From: Chloroflexota bacterium
GTDB taxonomy: Bacteria > Chloroflexota > Dehalococcoidia > Lucifugimonadales > JADFKI01
Reading direction: 5' to 3'
Assembly: GCA_009838595.1 (NCBI GenBank)
Contig: VXRI01000399.1
Coordinates: forward strand, 1-11,688
Length of the DNA: 11,688 bases
The notes under the pieces are model-generated. The model was not told the DNA's origin. It was given only the letters and a program-made list of their open reading frames with translations, and made no database searches. A program made the translations under genes and the position numbers. This document shows, one piece after another, positions 7,500 to 11,688 of this stretch; position 1 is the stretch's first letter, and each line of letters starts with the position of its first letter.

Positions 7500-7964
7500 T
7501 TGCGCGCCGTCATTCAGCGTGTCTCACATGCGTCCGTCACCGTTGACGACAAGACAACCCGCAGCATTGGCGCGGGCTTAGTAATTCTCATCGGCATCCA
7601 CCAATACGACGACGAAGATGATGCCGCCTACATCGTCGGAAAGACCGTCAATCTTCGTATATTCAGCGACGACGACGGCAAATTCGACCTATCCGCGCTC
7701 GACACATCCGCGGAATTGCTTGTCATAAGCCAGTTCACCCTATACGGCGACACACGGCGCGGACGACGCCCCAGCTTCAGCCACGCCATGCCACCAGACC
7801 CCGCCTCCGACCTGTTCAACCGCACACTGCGCCTGTTCGAGCAGACTGGTCTGAAGGTGCAAACAGGCAGATTTCAGTCGAAGATGGAAGTGTCAATCCA
7901 CAACGACGGTCCAGTAACCATCCTGATTGATTCCGCCGACAGGCATCGCACAAGGCGAGGTTAA
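7500..7964 (+). CDS. dtd: D-aminoacyl-tRNA deacylase
   Basis: Cytoplasmic proofreading enzyme that removes D-amino acids (and glycine misattached to tRNA(Ala)) from tRNA. At 154 residues it has the normal DTD length. It opens with the family sequence MRAVIQRVSHASVTVD. The two active-site motifs are both intact: SQFTLYGD at 77-84 with GRRPSF at 88-93, and the Gly-cisPro motif NDGPVT at 135-140. The start must be TTG at 7500, because the conserved protein begins exactly there and no ATG or GTG fits. A weak GGAAG lies about 11 bases upstream, inside the end of the fmdB-like gene. The last ten residues (DRHRTRRG) are basic and slightly longer than typical. It is co-transcribed with the fmdB-like gene and faces the minus-strand propeller gene. 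Confidence 0.96.
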   Translation: MRAVIQRVSHASVTVDDKTTRSIGAGLVILIGIHQYDDEDDAAYIVGKTVNLRIFSDDDGKFDLSALDTSAELLVISQFTLYGDTRRGRRPSFSHAMPPDPASDLFNRTLRLFEQTGLKVQTGRFQSKMEVSIHNDGPVTILIDSADRHRTRRG

Positions 7965-8044
7965 AGCCAAGTGATTTTACCCTCTTCCCAGTTCCTAGCC
8001 TTCCCTTAATCAAGGTCGAAGGTATGACAGGCAACAACCGAAGT

Positions 8045-9352
8045 TCAGCGTGGCGACCAGAAGCCCATTATGCCCTCTGCGACTACGTGCGCCTCTGCGA
8101 CCGGACCCACATCCACCACAACGATGTGGAACGACGAATGACCGGGATGTACCGCCATTGACGCCGTAACAGAGTCGGTCAGCAGATCGCCGGCGAACAC
8201 GATGCTGCGGCTGTCCGGCGACCAAAGCGAATGCGAGTAGGCATACTGGTCGAAAAACTGGAACATCGTCATCTGCTCGCTGGACGGCGCGAAATCTACC
8301 AGCAGCGTGCTCTCACCGCTATAAGCGTCGTAAAGCGCCCAGCTTAATGCGCCCTGCCTGTTGGACAGAGTGACGAACGCGATCTTCGTGCCGTCAGGCG
8401 ACCAGAAGAATGCCAGAACCGGCACGTCTAATTCAACCACGCTTGCCGACGTGCCAATCGGCACGACCGCTAGGCTTTCGTACACGGGCAGCACTGTGTC
8501 GCGGTACATCAGATATTGCGATGCTTCGGCAATCGCGATATATCTGCCGGTTGACGACCATAGGAATGCCGTCTCGCCTTCTACGCTGCGCAACGGCGTT
8601 ATCGCTTGCACTCGCGCGCCGTCCATTCGCACGCTGGACACGCTCGCCTGCCGTGCCGCCGGCTGCGAGCGTATTGTCAACGAGCCGTCAATGGGATGCA
8701 GCGCTGGCACACGATAGCCTGATTCGCGCAATAGCAATTGCTGCGCGGCGCAATCTTCATCGCAAGAAACGGCGAAGTGTTCTACACCGCGGTGCACAGC
8801 AAGCATGGCAGAATCAGCAGACCAGGACATCCACAGCGGACCGTCGTCCAATAGATGAATTGCTGTCGGGTCGTCGCGCAGGTCATCCATGAATAGGCTC
8901 AGCTCACTGCCGGTGTTCGCAATGAACGCGAGCCGCTGCCCGCTCGGAGACCACAGTGGATAATGAACGACTCCCTGCGCCAGCAACCCCACTTCGCCCG
9001 GTTCGCTGGCGTGCAATACCCTATCCACGCTGCCTGAGATGTCCGATGCGTACAGGTTCAGCTGCAATGCACCGTTCTTTTCCACAACACCGGAATATGC
9101 AAGCGTATTCGCATCGGGAGACCATGTGGGCCAGGTGAAAAATCCATCGACATCAGGGCTGATAGCGTTGACATGCAAGCCGTTGGGACGCATAGTCATC
9201 ACTTCACCTTCCGTGCTGACGAAGGCAATGAGATCAACTCCGGGGTCTGTAATCGGACGTACCGCCGCGATTAGGGCGGTACAGGCGAGTAGCAAAACAA
9301 GCGCGAGTAATCCGACGAATAGCCTAGCCAATGTCAGTCGCTCACGACGCAA
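8045..9352 (-). CDS. Membrane-anchored WD40-like (PD40/TolB-type) beta-propeller protein of unknown function
   Basis: A 435-residue protein. A basic N-terminus (MRRERLTLAR) is followed by one hydrophobic segment at about 11-31, a signal anchor. C24 in LLLAC resembles a lipobox, but more hydrophobic residues follow, so an uncleaved anchor is likelier. The rest is a beta-propeller with seven W-S blade motifs, near residues 77, 134, 177, 265, 317, 377 and 432 (for example WSPDG-TKIAFVT, WSPDS-RSIVFAG), plus a degenerate stretch around 213-250 that may be another blade. The protein ends exactly at a WSPR motif while the N-terminus starts with the complementary DLIAFVS strand, as if blade one is closed by both ends. 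It probably acts outside the membrane as a binding scaffold. The TTG start at 9352 overlaps nadC by 11 bases; TTG at 9331 (start MARLFVG, with GAG nine bases upstream) is an alternative. Function not recognised. Confidence 0.82.
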   Translation of the reverse strand: MRRERLTLARLFVGLLALVLLLACTALIAAVRPITDPGVDLIAFVSTEGEVMTMRPNGLHVNAISPDVDGFFTWPTWSPDANTLAYSGVVEKNGALQLNLYASDISGSVDRVLHASEPGEVGLLAQGVVHYPLWSPSGQRLAFIANTGSELSLFMDDLRDDPTAIHLLDDGPLWMSWSADSAMLAVHRGVEHFAVSCDEDCAAQQLLLRESGYRVPALHPIDGSLTIRSQPAARQASVSSVRMDGARVQAITPLRSVEGETAFLWSSTGRYIAIAEASQYLMYRDTVLPVYESLAVVPIGTSASVVELDVPVLAFFWSPDGTKIAFVTLSNRQGALSWALYDAYSGESTLLVDFAPSSEQMTMFQFFDQYAYSHSLWSPDSRSIVFAGDLLTDSVTASMAVHPGHSSFHIVVVDVGPVAEAHVVAEGIMGFWSPR

Positions 9353-10217
9353 AATCTAGGCTGATGTCGAGGTCTTTGGCGGAGTGCGTAAGCGCGCCCA
9401 CGGATATGATATCGACGCCCGACGCGGCGGCGGCGCGCACCGTTCGGAGCGTGATATTGCCCGACGCCTCGGTAACAGCCCTGCCCTCTGACATCCGCAC
9501 GGCTATCGCCATATCCTCAGGCGCCATGTTGTCAAGCAGCAGGATTTTCGCGCCGGCGTCCAACGCCTCTTCCACTTGCGCTAGATCTTCGACTTCGACT
9601 TCGACATTTATCGTGTGCGACTTCTCGCTATTCGCCTTACGCACCACATCGCCAAGATTCATGCCGAGATCGCGCAGCGCCGCAATGTGGTTATCCTTGA
9701 TGAGAATGCCATCGCCAAGATTTTGCCGGTGATTGTATCCCCCGCCTACCCGCACGGCGTATTTTTCAAGCGCGCGCAAGCCCGGAGTCGTCTTGCGCGT
9801 GTCCACGATTCGCACATCGTAACCATCAACTTCGCGCACATAGGCTGCGGTTTCGGTCGCAATGCCAGACAGCCTGCGAATGAAGTTCAGCGATGTTCGC
9901 TCCGCCTTGAGCAGTGGATTCATCTTGCCGTTGACGGTGGCAATCAGGTCGCCTGATGACAGGCACTCCCCGTCGCGGACATTGGTGTTGACCACAAACG
10001 ATCTATCAAATCGCTGAAAAACTGCCAGCGCGATATCCAAGCCCGCAAGAACACCGTTTTCTTTCGCAACGAACGACGCCTTGCCCTGCATGTCCGGCGG
10101 AATCAGGATATCGGTTGTCGGATCTCCTATGGATAGGTCTTCGGAGAGCGCTCTGTCTATCAGCGCCTCCGTTTCCAGTGTCATCTGAAACAATGCAGTG
10201 TTCCTCATCGCCGTCAT
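9342..10217 (-). CDS. nadC: Quinolinate phosphoribosyltransferase (nicotinate-nucleotide pyrophosphorylase, carboxylating)
   Basis: Cytoplasmic enzyme that joins quinolinate and PRPP to give nicotinate mononucleotide, CO2 and PPi in de novo NAD synthesis. At 291 residues it is of normal length. Motifs seen: LSEDLSIGDPTT at 24-35, ERTSLNFIRRLSGIATET at 106-123, DTRKTTPGLRALEKYAVRVGG at 139-159, and NHRQNLGDGILIKDNH at 162-177, with the Arg, Lys and His residues that bind quinolinate and PRPP in this family. The C-terminal barrel follows (EVEVEDLAQVEEAL, LLLDNM, EASGNIT, ISVGALTHS). The first ATG (10217) lacks a Shine-Dalgarno and sits nine bases after a strong hairpin. ATG at 10208 or 10184 (MTLETEALIDRAL) also fit the family. 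It lies 83 bases after nadA and overlaps the next gene, which indicates one transcript. Confidence 0.96.
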   Translation of the reverse strand: MTAMRNTALFQMTLETEALIDRALSEDLSIGDPTTDILIPPDMQGKASFVAKENGVLAGLDIALAVFQRFDRSFVVNTNVRDGECLSSGDLIATVNGKMNPLLKAERTSLNFIRRLSGIATETAAYVREVDGYDVRIVDTRKTTPGLRALEKYAVRVGGGYNHRQNLGDGILIKDNHIAALRDLGMNLGDVVRKANSEKSHTINVEVEVEDLAQVEEALDAGAKILLLDNMAPEDMAIAVRMSEGRAVTEASGNITLRTVRAAAASGVDIISVGALTHSAKDLDISLDFAS

Positions 10218-10226
10218 CTATGAACA

Positions 10227-10265
10227 GACCCATCTTGGCGCAGCATCGTCTGCCCAAGACGGGTC
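10227..10265 (-). promoter_or_regulatory. Strong hairpin between nadA and nadC
   Basis: Read on the minus strand, GACCCGTCTTGG pairs with CCAAGATGGGTC (12 pairs, one G-U). Inside it GCAG pairs with CTGC around a six-base loop, giving a 16-pair stem with one bulged G. It ends nine bases before the first nadC ATG. No T-run follows (TGTTCATAG), so it is not a classic terminator. It may attenuate transcription, mask or expose the nadC start, or be an mRNA processing site; which one is not known. Confidence 0.6.
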
Positions 10266-10300
10266 AATTACTTAGCTTGAATGGCAATTAAACGCAGCCG

Positions 10301-11509
10301 CTATACGACTGACAGCATCTTGTCCAGCGAGATGCGCGCCTGCTCTGCGGTATCGTCGTCAACGCTGATTTGGTTCACGACCACGCCCTCATTCAGGCCA
10401 TCAAGCACCCAACTAAGATATGCCGGATGGATGCGATACATCGTGGAGCACGGGCAGACAACCGAGTCTAGGCAGAATATCGTCTTGTCCGGATTTTCGG
10501 TAGCGAGCCGGTTGACCATGCTGATTTCGGTGCCAATGCCGATGACGCTGCCCGGCAGGGCGTCCGCTACCACACGCTTGATGTACTCTGTTGAGCCGTT
10601 GGAGTCCGCAGCCTGCACGACATCCATCGTGCATTCTGGATGCACGACCACATGGACATCCGGGTGCGTCGCCCGAGCCTGCTCAATCTGCTGCACAGTA
10701 AAGCGCGTATGTACCGAACAATGTCCCTGCCAAAGAATGAGCCGTGCGTTGCGAAGGTCTTCAACGGTGTTGCCGCCCAGTGACTTGAATGGATTCCAGA
10801 CGACCATTTCGTCTAGCTCGATACCCATTTTCAAGCCGGTATTCCTACCAAGATGCTGGTCCGGCAAGAAGAGGATGCGGCTGCCACGCTCTAATGCCCA
10901 CTCAAAGGTAGCAGGCGCGTTGGACGATGTGCAAACGATGCCGCCGTTGCGCCCACAATGCGCCTTGATCGCGGCGGTCGAATTCATGTAGGTGATGGGG
11001 ATAATGTCGCCGTCGTCGCCTAGTTCGTCCTGCAAGTCGTCCCAGCAGTCTAGCACATCGTCTATCCGTGCCATATCTGCCATGGAGCAGCCGGCGGTTA
11101 AGTTCGGCAGTATAACCCGCTGATACGGCGCACTGAGTATGTCCGCCGTCTCCGCCATGAAATGCACGCCGCAGAATATAATACTCTCCGCGTTCTTCTG
11201 CGTGGCTGCGAACTGCGAGAGGTTGAACGAATCACCGCGATAGTCAGCATACTTGATTATTTCGTCGCGCTGGTAGTGATGCCCCAGGATGACAGCCCTA
11301 TCGCCTAGCTTCGCCCTTGCGTCAGCGATACGCGTATCAAGCTCGTCCGGCGACATTCGCATATAGCTCACCGGCAATTTTTGCCAGCGAACTCCGGCGC
11401 CGAATTCATCCTCAAGAGTTTTCGATTGCAACTCGTCGTCCGTCTGACAGAACGCGGACTGCTCGATTTCGGTAATGGGTATGGTCGGAATTCGCTGCTC
11501 GACAACCAT
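10301..11509 (-). CDS. nadA: Quinolinate synthase (4Fe-4S)
   Basis: Iron-sulfur enzyme that condenses iminoaspartate with dihydroxyacetone phosphate to quinolinate, the first dedicated intermediate of de novo NAD synthesis. At 402 residues it is the long NadA type. Motifs: AVILGHHYQRDEIIKYADYRGDSF near 72-95, IIFCGVHFMAETADIL at 110-125, PNLTAGCSMAD at 135-144, VCTSSNA at 192-198, LFLPDQHLGRNTG at 213-225, WQGHCSVHTRF at 260-270, HPEC at 290-293, and CPCSTMYRIHP at 352-362. By comparison with long-type family members, the cluster cysteines are likely C113, C264 and C354 (inference). The N-terminal 50 residues are an extension before the conserved core. The ATG at 11509 has GGAGGG nine bases upstream. 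It lies 42 bases after the final miaB-frame stop and upstream of nadC; aspartate oxidase (nadB) or dehydrogenase is not in the window. Confidence 0.97.
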   Translation of the reverse strand: MVVEQRIPTIPITEIEQSAFCQTDDELQSKTLEDEFGAGVRWQKLPVSYMRMSPDELDTRIADARAKLGDRAVILGHHYQRDEIIKYADYRGDSFNLSQFAATQKNAESIIFCGVHFMAETADILSAPYQRVILPNLTAGCSMADMARIDDVLDCWDDLQDELGDDGDIIPITYMNSTAAIKAHCGRNGGIVCTSSNAPATFEWALERGSRILFLPDQHLGRNTGLKMGIELDEMVVWNPFKSLGGNTVEDLRNARLILWQGHCSVHTRFTVQQIEQARATHPDVHVVVHPECTMDVVQAADSNGSTEYIKRVVADALPGSVIGIGTEISMVNRLATENPDKTIFCLDSVVCPCSTMYRIHPAYLSWVLDGLNEGVVVNQISVDDDTAEQARISLDKMLSVV

Positions 11510-11551
11510 AACGATATTCCCTCCAGACGCGCACGACCGGACACAGAAGTG

Positions 11552-11635
11552 TTAGTGCGCTATCGTCCCCTGCAATGACCAGGGAGCTGTCTTGTCTATT
11601 TTCACATTGACCATCTTACCGGAAATATCAGAGTA
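11552..11635 (-). pseudogene. Continuation of the miaB TRAM domain after an in-frame TAA
   Basis: Directly after the TAA at 11636-11638, and in the same frame, the DNA reads 27 codons: YSDISGKMVNVKIDKTAPWS followed by LQGTIAH, then TAA at 11552-11554. The G-K-x-V-x-V-K-I and PWSLQG pattern is the normal end of MiaB's TRAM domain. The conserved end is therefore present but cut off by a single stop codon. It is either a recent nonsense change, a read-through product, or a sequence error; the preserved downstream codons argue against old decay. Confidence 0.65.
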
Positions 11636-11688
11636 TTAATCTCCGTCGTTGATGAAAACCAGTTTGTGGTTGCGATTGCGCCCGAACC
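11636..11688 (-). CDS. miaB: tRNA-2-methylthio-N6-dimethylallyladenosine synthase, C-terminal fragment (cut by window edge)
   Basis: Only the 3' end lies in the window. The minus-strand frame entering at 11686 reads FGRNRNHKLVFINDGD and meets TAA at 11636-11638. This is the start of the C-terminal TRAM domain of MiaB-type radical-SAM methylthiotransferases, where GRTRTNKLVF is typical. The enzyme adds a methylthio group to i6A37 of tRNAs. RimO and MtaB relatives have different sequences at this point, so MiaB is the better fit, although only 16 residues are visible. The oddity is that the frame continues past the TAA with conserved MiaB sequence (next entry). The gene probably heads the minus-strand transcript with nadA and nadC. 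Confidence 0.75.
   Translation of the reverse strand, partial: FGRNRNHKLVFINDGD

Noticed and set aside
7981..8030. Possible bidirectional terminator between dtd and the propeller gene
   Set aside because: CCTT (8004-8007) with AAGG (8012-8015), plus an outer CCTT/AAGG pair, makes only a weak, interrupted stem without T-runs on either strand.
10281..10991. Long plus-strand open frame (236 codons) opposite nadA
   Set aside because: It is the exact antisense of a strongly conserved nadA, gives a Ser/Thr/Cys-rich sequence without a recognisable domain, and has no credible ribosome site.

Overview
The window (11,688 bases, fairly GC-rich) looks like ordinary chromosome from a free-living bacterium. 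The protein sequences recall Chloroflexota (Dehalococcoidia / SAR202-like lineages): a GluRS with an HVGN signature, the small PurQ and PurL forms, and a long-type NadA. This assignment is from family resemblance alone and is tentative. Three genes appear to start with TTG. There are no rRNA or tRNA genes, no insertion sequences and no CRISPR arrays.

Layout, plus strand. Positions 1-990 hold the C-terminal part of a glycine-betaine-type ABC transporter binding protein, cut by the window edge. After a 129-base gap with inverted repeats comes a tight block at 1120-6953: gltX (glutamyl-tRNA synthetase), a yqeY/GatB-like gene, purQ, two half-size EamA/DMT membrane genes, and purL. Spacings are +13, +2, -1, -4 and +37 bases, so this is very probably one operon joining glutamyl-tRNA formation, the glutamine-dependent FGAM step of purine synthesis, and a small transporter. 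A 233-base spacer holds a good sigma70-type promoter for a second short unit: an FmdB-type zinc-ribbon gene and dtd (D-aminoacyl-tRNA deacylase).

Layout, minus strand, convergent with the above. Reading from the right edge: the 3' end of miaB (tRNA methylthiotransferase), nadA, nadC, and a membrane-anchored WD40-like/PD40 beta-propeller gene whose start overlaps the end of nadC. nadA and nadC give quinolinate and then nicotinate mononucleotide in de novo NAD synthesis.

No clearly new system is visible. The best leads are: an in-frame TAA inside the conserved miaB C-terminal (TRAM) region; a 10-TM DMT transporter split into two 5-TM genes exactly at an A5 run, inside a purine operon; a perfect 13-bp inverted repeat whose right arm contains the gltX start codon; a strong hairpin directly before nadC; an unexplained propeller protein coupled to nadC; and no purS beside purQ and purL.
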